This document shows positions 28,194-36,135 of a stretch of 64,000 bases of DNA, in pieces; within the stretch, counting starts at the first letter, position 1; the number at the start of each line of letters is the position of its first letter. Below the pieces are notes generated by a model. That model had not been told where the DNA came from and did no database searches. It was given only the letters and a program-made list of their open reading frames with translations. Both the position numbers and the translations under genes were made by a program. The DNA lies in NCBI GenBank assembly GCA_016125425.1, contig WGLT01000002.1, forward strand, positions 248,001 through 312,000, given 5' to 3'. The stretch comes from Alphaproteobacteria bacterium (GTDB taxonomy: Bacteria; Pseudomonadota; Alphaproteobacteria; Caulobacterales; Parvularculaceae).

Positions 28194-29956
28194 ACGCGCG
28201 CTTCTGCCAGGGCGCGCGGCTCCTCTTCGAGAGCGAGCGCCTCATCGAATGCGCCCTCGAGATATTTGGCTTTCACTTTCGCGCGCGACAGTTTCCCCGA
28301 CGAGGTGAGAACCATGGAATGCGGCTTGGCGAGCACGACTTCGGCCGGCGCGCCGGCGGCCGACTGGATGACCCGCGAGACTTCGCGTTTCAGTTCGGCG
28401 AGGGCCTCCTCCGACATGCCGCGCCGTTCGGCGACGACCACGATCCGCTCGCCGTGGCCGTCATCGACTGAAAACGCGGCGACGCCGCCCTGGCGGACGC
28501 CCTCCACTTTTTCGACGGCCCATTCGATATCCTGCGGCCAGATATTCCGGCCGTTGATGATGATGAGATCCTTGGCGCGGCCGGTGATGACGATCTGCCC
28601 GTCGAGGAAATAGCCCATGTCGCCGGTGTCGAGCCATTCGCCGTCGAACATGGCGCTCGAGGCTTCCGGGTCGCTGAAATAGCCGGAGGTGATCGAAGGG
28701 CCCTTGATGAAGATGCGCCCGACAGCGCGTTCGCCCAGCAGCGCGCCGTTTTCGCCGCGCACTTCGATTGCGTGTCCGGGAAGCGCGCGTCCGCACAGGA
28801 CGAAACCGCGCCGATGTTCCGGCGAAGTCAGCGCAGAAGCCGGCTGCGCGACGCTGGAGCGCGTGTAATGGCGCATGTCGACATAGTCGACCTTAACCGG
28901 ATCGTTGAGATCTGTGAATGAAATCGCGAGCGTCGACTCGGCGAGTCCGTAGCTCGGCAGGAACGCTTTCGGATCGAATCCCGCCGACCGGAAAGCGTCG
29001 GCGAAAAGCTGGAGCGCTTCGGGACGCACCATGTCGCCGCCTATGCCGGCGATCCGCAAGGCGGAAAGATCGATCGCGCCGTTTTCGGCGCGGGCGGCCC
29101 TGCGCGCGGACAGCTCGTAACCGAAGGAAGGACTGTAGGTTGCGGTGGTTCTGTTCTCTGACAGGATCCGCAGCCAGAGCAGCGGGCGTCTCACGAAATC
29201 TGACGTCGCGATAAAATCGACCGTACGCTGAGCATACATCGGCGCAAGGCAGAAACCGATAAGGCCCATGTCGTGATAAAGCGGCAGCCAGCTCGCCGCG
29301 CGATCGTCGGCGTGCAATTTCAGGCCATGCGCGGTGATGCCGTGAAGATTGGCGGTGACCGAGGCCTGCGTGCCGACAACGCCTTTCGGCGCGCTCGTCG
29401 AGCCGGAGGAATACTGGATGTAGCAGATTTCTTCCGGTCCGAACGCTTTGGGCGCGTCAGCGCTTTCGGGAAGCGCGTTCAGCATCGCGAAGTCGAAGAC
29501 TTCGACTCCCTCTACGCCGTCCGCCGCCTCTTCGAGGAAGCCGCGCAGCGCAGCCGGTCCGACGGCGGCCGACGCCTGGGCGCCGGTGATCATCTGGCGG
29601 ATCTGATTGAGATAACCTTCCTTGCCGCCGAGGTTGACCGGCATCGGCATCGGCGCCGGCGTCATGCCGGCGTATTGACAGGCGAAAAAGGCGATCATGA
29701 ATTCCGGACTCGTCTCGGCGACGATCGCGATCCGGGAGCCGCGTTCGAAACGGCCGGCGAGGCGGCGCGCCAAGGTCATCGCATCGCGGCGCAGCGCCTC
29801 ATAGGTTTGCGACGCCGCGAGTTCGCCGCGAAGGTTGTAGAAATTAAAGCCCGTCTCGCCCTGCGCCGCATAGTCCAGCGCTTCGGTCAGAGTCGCAAAG
29901 CCGGCGAGTTTGAGCGCCAGCGCCTTGTTCGTCGTCGGAGTAGGGATGACGGCCAT
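28190..29956 (-). CDS. Fatty acyl-AMP ligase / acyl-ACP synthetase of the ceramide cluster
   Basis: A 588-residue adenylate-forming enzyme from the ATG at 29956. It has the P-loop-like YIQYSSGSTSAPKGVVGT, SWLPLYHDMGLIG, LPSYGLAESTLAISF, the GEWLDTGDMGYF motif and ITGRAKDLIIINGRNIWPQDIEW, and a C-terminal Lys-containing tail (TSSGKLSRAKVKAKYLEG). The SWLPLYHDMGLIG stretch is typical of fatty acyl-AMP ligases, which load acyl carrier proteins rather than CoA. It heads the minus-strand operon and should charge the dedicated ACP with the fatty acid used by serine palmitoyltransferase, like Caulobacter AcpS. It could alternatively serve lipopeptide synthesis, but no NRPS/PKS is present. Confidence 0.9.
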   Translation of the reverse strand: MAVIPTPTTNKALALKLAGFATLTEALDYAAQGETGFNFYNLRGELAASQTYEALRRDAMTLARRLAGRFERGSRIAIVAETSPEFMIAFFACQYAGMTPAPMPMPVNLGGKEGYLNQIRQMITGAQASAAVGPAALRGFLEEAADGVEGVEVFDFAMLNALPESADAPKAFGPEEICYIQYSSGSTSAPKGVVGTQASVTANLHGITAHGLKLHADDRAASWLPLYHDMGLIGFCLAPMYAQRTVDFIATSDFVRRPLLWLRILSENRTTATYSPSFGYELSARRAARAENGAIDLSALRIAGIGGDMVRPEALQLFADAFRSAGFDPKAFLPSYGLAESTLAISFTDLNDPVKVDYVDMRHYTRSSVAQPASALTSPEHRRGFVLCGRALPGHAIEVRGENGALLGERAVGRIFIKGPSITSGYFSDPEASSAMFDGEWLDTGDMGYFLDGQIVITGRAKDLIIINGRNIWPQDIEWAVEKVEGVRQGGVAAFSVDDGHGERIVVVAERRGMSEEALAELKREVSRVIQSAAGAPAEVVLAKPHSMVLTSSGKLSRAKVKAKYLEGAFDEALALEEEPRALAEARV

Positions 29957-30749
29957 CAACGCCCCCGCACTTGGCCGGCGCCGGCGCCGGCTCCTTGGTT
30001 GTTCTCACCCAAGCGGCGCACGCGACGCCAGACACGCTTCTGGCGTCGGCCCCGCGACGCCCCAAAGGCCTCGCCGTCCGCGGCGCTGCGACGCGTGAGG
30101 CTTCCTAGCGCCCCTGGCTGCGGCGACATTTGGGTCATTCGTCCGTTCGCCGCCCGCATCGCGACCAAACGCCGCGACAACACGGCTCCAAAGCCGCCGG
30201 CCCCTGCCGACGCGCCAATCTTGGGCGGATACAATCCTTTAGGTCAACGGGCAAGAGCGCGCTCCGCCGGCATGATTTCAAGAATTGCGCGCTCATATTT
30301 CAACCTTCGCGCAAAGCGAGCAATGGCGCAGCCTCGGCGGGCCGCGCAGGGCGCGGCCGCGGAGAAATAAAAATCGATGCGCGCGATAGAAGAATCGTCT
30401 TCGCCCATTCGCGCCGGTCCGAACCGCGGTCAGGCCGCGGCCGGGCGATCGCGCGCGGCGCAATTTTGGTTGCGGAGACGAAACAACCCAGAAAGCGTCT
30501 TGATCTACGCAAGCGCCTTTGCGGCGCCTGACCCGGCGCGCCGCGCTTCGCGCGCGCCTTGCGACCGTCCGTCGACCGAGCGGATTTTCGCAAGTTTCTG
30601 TTGATTTTAAAGGACGTCTTTGCCAGTTTCCGGCGCGACGTAACGGGGACCGGTTGAAGCGCTGGCGCGCCATAGCGCCGCGGCCATATCGGCGTTTCTC
30701 TCCCTGACCATCATCCAATAAGGGCCTACGGGGCCAAGGAAGGAACGAC
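29957..30749. other. Gene-free 0.8-kb region between the ceramide operon and hppA
   Basis: No open frame here shows a recognisable domain or a supported start on either strand; the long frames on both strands are arginine/proline-rich shadows. Near the ceramide side there is a triple tandem GCCGGC (29974-29991), itself a perfect 18-bp palindrome, 18 bp upstream of the acyl-ACP synthetase ATG. The hppA ribosome site (AGGAAGGA) ends the region. Promoters for both directions must lie here. I see no tRNA or terminator-like hairpin with a T-run. Confidence 0.6.
29974..29991. repeat. Triple tandem GCCGGC (palindromic) before the ceramide operon
   Basis: Three perfect head-to-tail copies of GCCGGC form an 18-bp palindrome. 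It lies in the 5' leader of the ceramide operon and could form a hairpin near the ribosome site or serve as an operator. In GC-rich DNA a chance origin is possible. Confidence 0.5.
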
Positions 30750-32888
30750 ATGAGCTTAGCGCTTTGGCTGGTCATTGCGGCCGGCCTTCTCGCCATCGTT
30801 TATGGGGCGGTCACGATCCAGCAAGTGATGTCCTTGCCGACCGGCACTGACCGCATGAAGGAAATCGCCGCCGCCATTCAGGAGGGCGCGCAGGCCTATC
30901 TGAAGCGGCAATATACGACGATCTTTATCGCCGGCTGCTTCGTTTTCATCATTCTGGTTGTCGCCTTTGGGTTCAACCTCATTCCGGCCGCAGGCTTTGC
31001 GACCGGCGCGTTCCTGTCGGGCTCGGCCGGGTTCATCGGCATGCTCGTTTCGGTGCGCGCCAATGTGAGGACGACGCAGGCCGCCACGCAGAGCCTCGCC
31101 AAAGGCCTCTCCGTCGCGTTCCGCGCCGGCGCCGTGACCGGCATGCTCGTCGCGGGCCTCGCGCTTTTGGGGCTCGCCGGCTATTTCGCCGTGCTGACGG
31201 GTCCGCTGCACAACACGCCGGACAGCCGCATCGTCGTCACCGGCCTCGTCGCGCTTTCGCTCGGCGCCTCGCTGATCTCGGTCTTCGCCCGTCTCGGCGG
31301 CGGCATCTTCACGAAAGGCGCCGATGTCGGCGGCGACCTCGTCGGCAAGGTCGAAGCCGGCATTCCCGAGGACGATCCGCGCAATCCCGCGACGATCGCC
31401 GACAATGTCGGCGACAATGTCGGCGACTGCGCCGGCATGGCGGCCGACCTTTTCGAAACCTATGTCGTCACCGTGGCGGCGACGATGGTGCTCGGCTCCA
31501 TTCTCTTCACGCAAAACGCGCACGCCTTCATGGTCTATCCGCTTGCGATCGCGGCGGTCTGTATCGTGACGTCGATCATCGGCACTTTCGCCGTGCGCCT
31601 GCGCAAGGGGTCGACGAACATCATGGGCGCCCTCTATCAGGGCCTTATCGTGACCGGCGTTCTGTCGCTCGTCGCGGTCGCGGTCGTCACGCATCTGATG
31701 TTCGGCTTCGGGTCCGAGATCGCGCAACTGGCGGACGGCAAGGCGATCACAGGCCTTAATCTCTTCATTTGCGGCGTCGTCGGCCTCGCGGTGACGGGCC
31801 TCATCGTCTGGATCACGGAGTATTATACGGGCACGGAGTTCCGCCCGGTGCGCTCGGTCGCCAAGGCTTCTGAATCCGGCCATGGCACCAATGTGATCCA
31901 GGGGCTTGCGATCTCGATGGAGTCGACGGCGCTTCCCGCCATCGTCATCATCGGCGGCATCATCGCCACATATAATCTCGCGGGCCTCTACGGCATCGCG
32001 ACGGCGGTGACGACGATGCTGTCGCTCGCCGGCATGATCGTCGCGCTCGACGCATTCGGTCCGGTGACGGACAATGCGGGCGGCATCGCCGAAATGTCCG
32101 GCCTCGAGGGCTCGGTGCGCAACACGACCGACGCGCTCGACGCCGTCGGCAACACGACGAAAGCCGTCACGAAAGGCTATGCGATCGGATCTGCGGGCCT
32201 TGGCGCGCTTGTCCTGTTCGCCGCCTACACGCAGGACATCCACCACTTCAGCGCGGCCGAAAACGCGGCCGAATATCCGTGGTTCCACGGCGTTTCGGTC
32301 GACTTCTCGCTGTCCAATCCTTACGTCGTGGTCGGCCTCTTCTTCGGCGGCCTTCTGCCCTATCTTTTCGGCTCGATGGCGATGCAGTCGGTCGGCCGCG
32401 CCGCCGGCGCGATCGTCGAGGAAGTGCGCCGCCAGTTCCGCGAAAAGCCGGGCATTATGGCGGGCACGGAGCGTCCGAATTACGGCCGGGCCGTCAACAT
32501 GCTGACGGGCGCCGCGATCAAGGAGATGGTCGTTCCCTCCATGCTGCCGATTCTGTCGCCGCTCGTCGTCTATTTCGTCGTCGGCATGATCGCGGGCAAA
32601 TCCGCCGCGCTCTCGGCGGTGGGCGCGATGCTCATGGGCGTTATCGTCACCGGGCTTTTCGTCGCCCTGTCGATGACCGCCGGCGGCGGCGCCTGGGACA
32701 ACGCCAAGAAATATATCGAGGACGGCAATCACGGCGGCAAGGGCTCCGAAGCCCATAAGGCCGCGGTGACGGGCGATACGGTGGGCGATCCCTATAAGGA
32801 CACGGCGGGTCCGGCGGTGAACCCGATGATCAAGATCACCAATATCGTCGCGCTGCTTCTGCTGGCGGTTCTCGCTTCGCTGAAATAG
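30750..32888 (+). CDS. hppA: Membrane-bound proton-translocating pyrophosphatase, K+-independent type
   Basis: The 712-residue, roughly 16-helix protein has the family's catalytic loops: [56 protein letters not shown] and the C-terminal [20 protein letters not shown]. It hydrolyses pyrophosphate and pumps protons across the inner membrane. The motif GNTTKA (Lys where K+-dependent enzymes have Ala) marks the K+-independent H+-pumping subclass. AGGAAGGA precedes the ATG at 30750 and an intrinsic terminator follows the gene, so it is probably monocistronic. Confidence 0.97.
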   Translation: MSLALWLVIAAGLLAIVYGAVTIQQVMSLPTGTDRMKEIAAAIQEGAQAYLKRQYTTIFIAGCFVFIILVVAFGFNLIPAAGFATGAFLSGSAGFIGMLVSVRANVRTTQAATQSLAKGLSVAFRAGAVTGMLVAGLALLGLAGYFAVLTGPLHNTPDSRIVVTGLVALSLGASLISVFARLGGGIFTKGADVGGDLVGKVEAGIPEDDPRNPATIADNVGDNVGDCAGMAADLFETYVVTVAATMVLGSILFTQNAHAFMVYPLAIAAVCIVTSIIGTFAVRLRKGSTNIMGALYQGLIVTGVLSLVAVAVVTHLMFGFGSEIAQLADGKAITGLNLFICGVVGLAVTGLIVWITEYYTGTEFRPVRSVAKASESGHGTNVIQGLAISMESTALPAIVIIGGIIATYNLAGLYGIATAVTTMLSLAGMIVALDAFGPVTDNAGGIAEMSGLEGSVRNTTDALDAVGNTTKAVTKGYAIGSAGLGALVLFAAYTQDIHHFSAAENAAEYPWFHGVSVDFSLSNPYVVVGLFFGGLLPYLFGSMAMQSVGRAAGAIVEEVRRQFREKPGIMAGTERPNYGRAVNMLTGAAIKEMVVPSMLPILSPLVVYFVVGMIAGKSAALSAVGAMLMGVIVTGLFVALSMTAGGGAWDNAKKYIEDGNHGGKGSEAHKAAVTGDTVGDPYKDTAGPAVNPMIKITNIVALLLLAVLASLK

Positions 32889-33328
32889 GCCGCGCGCCGG
32901 TCGCAATGACTGAGGGCCCCCGCTGCGAAGCGGGGGCTCTTTCCTTTTGCGGAGGCGCAGATTGCGCAATCCGGAAAAGCCCGAATCTGACCGGCCCGCC
33001 TTTCTCGCGCGGTTCCGGCCGTTTTTGCGCAATTCGCCTTTCGGAGAATTGCGTAATCGCGCAAGCCCCGCGCGAGCGCGCGCGAAAGTTTTCGCCCGCC
33101 GCGCCGGGGCCGGCCCGGGCAAGAGGCGGGGCCGGCCTTCCGTCCGTAGAGATTCGCTCGCCATCGTCATGGCGCCCATCTTAAGGGCGCGCCGGCGGCG
33201 GTTGATATCTATCGAACAAAAGAGCTTAACGCCTTCAAAGCGCTGCGTTTTCCCGGCTCCCCAAAAGCGGGAATCGATTGGCGCGGGCGGCGTTTCTTTC
33301 GGCCTCGCGCCGGTGTAGGAGCCTTGCG
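32889..33328. other. Intergenic region between hppA and the HAD gene
   Basis: The first part carries the hppA terminator. Beyond it are three related TTGCGCAA-type motifs: ATTGCGCAAT palindrome at 32961-32970, the inverted pair CGCAATTC (33028-33035)/GAATTGCG (33046-33053) with a 10-bp spacer, and a further CGCGCAA nearby. No open frame has recognisable similarity. The rest looks like promoter or spacer DNA. Confidence 0.5.
32915..32948 (+). terminator. Rho-independent terminator of hppA
   Basis: A 10-bp stem (32915-32924 with 32929-32938, one G-T pair) closed by the GNRA-type tetraloop GCGA is followed by TCTTTCCTTTT. It begins 27 bp after the hppA stop. Confidence 0.9.
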
Positions 33329-34030
33329 ATGAACGCCCCTTCGTCGCCCCTCCATGCGCGCTTCGACGCGGTCATCTTCGACTGCGACGGCGTGCTGGTC
33401 GATTCGGAAGTGCTTGCGATCAAGGGCGAGCGCGCCGCGCTCGCTGAACTGGGGCTCGACTATTCGCCTGCGGACTATGTGCGCCGGTTCACCGGACTGC
33501 ATGACGGCGCCTTCATGGCGGCGCTGCGCCAAGATTACGCTTCCCGCTTCGCGGCCGAGCCGCCGGCGGATTTCGAAGAGCGCGTCATCGAGGGGCGCCG
33601 GCGCGCCATGGGCGCGCTGCAGGCCGTCGCCGGGGCGGGCCGCGCGCTCCTCGCGGCGAAGCGGACAACCGGGCGCGTCGCCGTCGCCTCCTCCTCGCGC
33701 GCGCATTTTCTCGAATCGAAGCTGCGCCGCATGAAATTGTGGGACCTCGCCGCGCCGCATGTCTATTCCGCCGATCTCGTCGCGCGCGGCAAACCCGCCC
33801 CCGATATCTTTCTTTATGCGGCCGAAAGGCTCGGCGCCGATCCTGCGCGCGCGCTCGCGGTCGAAGACAGCGTCAACGGCGTCGCCGCCGCCCGCGCCGC
33901 CGGAATGACGGTGTGCGGATTTCTCGGCGGCGGGCATTGTTTCGACGGTCACGGCGAAAGGCTGAAAGACGCGGGCGCCGATTTCCTGGCGGCGGATTTC
34001 GAACGCCTCATCGCCGCGTTCGGCGCTTGA
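33329..34030 (+). CDS. HAD-superfamily hydrolase (phosphatase/phosphoglucomutase-like)
   Basis: A 233-residue protein from the ATG at 33329, preceded by AGGAG. HAD motif I is FDAVIFDCDGVLVDSE with the nucleophile and acid/base aspartates, motif II is the Ser in VAVASSSRAHFLESKL, motif III the Lys in ARGKPAPDIFLYAAE, and motif IV AVEDSVNGVAAA. A helical cap (~18-85) places it in subfamily I with beta-phosphoglucomutase and phosphoglycolate-type phosphatases. The substrate is not predictable. It is followed 31 bp later by the aldolase gene. Confidence 0.88.
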   Translation: MNAPSSPLHARFDAVIFDCDGVLVDSEVLAIKGERAALAELGLDYSPADYVRRFTGLHDGAFMAALRQDYASRFAAEPPADFEERVIEGRRRAMGALQAVAGAGRALLAAKRTTGRVAVASSSRAHFLESKLRRMKLWDLAAPHVYSADLVARGKPAPDIFLYAAERLGADPARALAVEDSVNGVAAARAAGMTVCGFLGGGHCFDGHGERLKDAGADFLAADFERLIAAFGA

Positions 34031-34061
34031 CCGGGGCGGGCGTCGGCGTTCATCTGCCGTC

Positions 34062-35111
34062 ATGCTGTTCGGATCTGACAATTGGGCGGGCGCGGCGCCC
34101 GAAATCATCGAAGCGATCGCGCGCGCCAATGACGGGCCCGCCCCCGCTTACGGCGCCGACGCGCTCTCGGCGCGCGTCGAGGCGCGGTTTTCGGAACTCT
34201 TCGAAAAGGATGTTGCGGTCTTCCTCGTCGCGACGGGCGGCGCGGCGAACGGGCTCGCCCTGTCGGCGCTCGTCAAGCCCTGGGGCATGATCGTGTGCCA
34301 TGAGGAAAGCCACATCCAGATGGACGAATGCGCCGGACCGGAATTTTTCACCGGCGGCGCCAAGCTCCTGCCGCTCAAGGGCGAGGCCGCAAAGCTCTCG
34401 GCCGCGACGGTCGAGGCCGCGCTCGCCGGCTTTCCCGAGCGCCCGCCGCATGGCGCGCCGGCGCAGGCGCTCTCGCTGACGCAGGCGAGCGAATGCGGCG
34501 CGGTCTATGCGCCGGGCGAGATCGCGGCGCTCGCGCAGGCCGCGCATGCGCGCGGGCTGAAAGTTCATATGGACGGGGCGCGTTTTGCAAATGCGCTCGT
34601 TCATCTCGGCTGCGCGCCGGCGGACATAACCTGGAAGGCCGGCGTCGACGCGCTTTCTTTCGGCGGCACGAAGAATGGCTGCATCGCGGCTGAGGCGGTG
34701 GTTTTCTTCGACAGGACGCTTGCGGAGGATTTCATTTTCCGGCGCAAGCGCGCGGGGCATTTGTGGTCGAAGCAGCGCTTCATCGCCGCGCAGTTCGACG
34801 CCTATCTTGCGGACGGGCTGTGGCTGAAGCTTGCGGCGCGCGCCAATGCGATGGCGGCGCGTTTGTCCGCAGGCCTCGCCGGAATCGAAGGCGTCAGGCT
34901 CTGGTATGAAACGCAGGCCAATGCGGTCTTCGCGTCTTTTCCGGACGGCGTTGCGGAAAAGCTCTATGAGGCGGGGGCCGTGTTCTATCCCTGGGTGACG
35001 CCGGGCGATCCGGCGGCGGGCCGCATGAAGCGGCTCATCTGCTCCTTCGCGACGCAAGACGAAGACGTCGATGCGTTTGTCGACGCCGTGCGCCGCGCTG
35101 TCGGCGCCTAA
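34062..35111 (+). CDS. Threonine aldolase-family PLP enzyme
   Basis: A 349-residue fold-type I PLP enzyme: NWAGAAPEIIEAIA at the start, the substrate region VATGGAANGLALSAL, HMDGARFANALVHLG with the PLP-binding Asp, and the Schiff-base Lys in LSFGGTKNGCIAAEAVVFFD. This is the low-specificity L-threonine aldolase/beta-eliminating lyase family, which cleaves threonine or allo-threonine to glycine and acetaldehyde. It converges on hemH with a 4-bp overlap at the stop codons. Confidence 0.88.
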   Translation: MLFGSDNWAGAAPEIIEAIARANDGPAPAYGADALSARVEARFSELFEKDVAVFLVATGGAANGLALSALVKPWGMIVCHEESHIQMDECAGPEFFTGGAKLLPLKGEAAKLSAATVEAALAGFPERPPHGAPAQALSLTQASECGAVYAPGEIAALAQAAHARGLKVHMDGARFANALVHLGCAPADITWKAGVDALSFGGTKNGCIAAEAVVFFDRTLAEDFIFRRKRAGHLWSKQRFIAAQFDAYLADGLWLKLAARANAMAARLSAGLAGIEGVRLWYETQANAVFASFPDGVAEKLYEAGAVFYPWVTPGDPAAGRMKRLICSFATQDEDVDAFVDAVRRAVGA

Positions 35112-36085
35112 TCGCGCGCGAGGTCTTCGAGAAGCGCCGTAAGGCCCGCCGAATCGTTGAGACAGGGGATCGCCGCGAATTGCTCTCCGCCCGCGGCGAG
35201 AAATCGCCGCCGGCCGGCGATTGCGATCTCCTCAAGCGTTTCGACGCAATCGGCGACAAAGCCGGGCGTGATCACGGCGACGCGCTTTGCGCCTTCGGCG
35301 GCGAGCATGTCGAGCATTTCATCCGTAGCCGGACCGAGCCATTTCTCCGGGCCGAAGCGCGACTGATAGGCGATGGGCGCCGTTTCCTCGCTCCAGCCCG
35401 TCGCGGCGCGCAATAGCCGCGCCGTCGTTTCGCAATGCGCCTGATAGGGATCGCCCGCCCTGACGAGGCGTTCGGGAACGCCGTGAAAGGAGATGACGAT
35501 CCGCTCCGGCGTCCAGCCGAGACCGCCGATCGCCTCCCGCGCGCCGGCGGCGAGGGCGTCTATATATAAGGGGTGGTCGAAATAGGGGCGCGCGATATCG
35601 ATCTCGAGCGAGGCGGGCAGGCGCGCGCGCGCCGCGCGCACGGCGTCTTCGACGCTTCCCGTCGTCGTCGTCGAATATTGCGGATAGAGCGGCACGACGC
35701 GGATCCGCGCCGCGCCTTTTCCGGCGAGCGCGGCGAGCCCCTCGGCCACCGACGGCGCGCCGTAGCGCATCGCCCATTCGACGGGCGCGGCCAGACGCGG
35801 CGCAAGCGCGGCCGCTTGCAGGCGCGTGTAGTAGCGCAAGGGCGATTCATTCGTATCGGCGCGCCAGATCTTGGCGTAATTGCGCGCGCTCCTGGCCGGA
35901 CGCGTGTTCAGGATGATCCCGTAAAGAACCGGCAGCCAGAAAAGCCGCGGATAGTCGACGACGCGCCTGTCGCTCAGGAATTCGGCGAGATAGCGCCGAA
36001 CGGCTTTCGGCGTCGGCGCCGACGGCGTGCCGAGATTGACGATCAGAACGGCGCGCCGGCCGCTGGTGTCGAAATCATCCGTCAT
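35108..36085 (-). CDS. hemH: Ferrochelatase
   Basis: A 325-residue protein starting MTDDFDTSGRRAVLIVNLGTPSAP. Family marks: FLSDRRVVDYPR, PLYPQYSTTTTGSVEDAV, the catalytic His in IVISFHGVPERLVRAGDPY, YQSRFGPEKWLGPATDEML, and the metal-site Glu in GFVADCVETLEEI. It inserts Fe(II) into protoporphyrin IX, the last step of heme synthesis, at the inner membrane. Length is normal. It shares the minus strand with the acyl ligase gene, which ends 50 bp upstream of its start. Confidence 0.96.
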   Translation of the reverse strand: MTDDFDTSGRRAVLIVNLGTPSAPTPKAVRRYLAEFLSDRRVVDYPRLFWLPVLYGIILNTRPARSARNYAKIWRADTNESPLRYYTRLQAAALAPRLAAPVEWAMRYGAPSVAEGLAALAGKGAARIRVVPLYPQYSTTTTGSVEDAVRAARARLPASLEIDIARPYFDHPLYIDALAAGAREAIGGLGWTPERIVISFHGVPERLVRAGDPYQAHCETTARLLRAATGWSEETAPIAYQSRFGPEKWLGPATDEMLDMLAAEGAKRVAVITPGFVADCVETLEEIAIAGRRRFLAAGGEQFAAIPCLNDSAGLTALLEDLARD

Positions 36086-36135
36086 CGAGGGCCCGATAGC
36101 GCGCCGCGCTCGCCTGCGTAAAGAGCGGGGCGGGC

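Noticed and set aside
29273-30370. Plus-strand frame running from the acyl-ACP synthetase gene into the gene-free region
   Set aside because: It is a shadow of the minus-strand enzyme and has low-complexity basic sequence in the intergenic part.
30756-33179. 807-codon open frame opposite hppA
   Set aside because: His/Asp/Arg-rich mirror of hppA codons with no similarity to any family.
32947-33318. 123-codon open frame between hppA and the HAD gene
   Set aside because: Arg/Pro-rich, no domain, and it covers a palindrome-rich regulatory-looking region.
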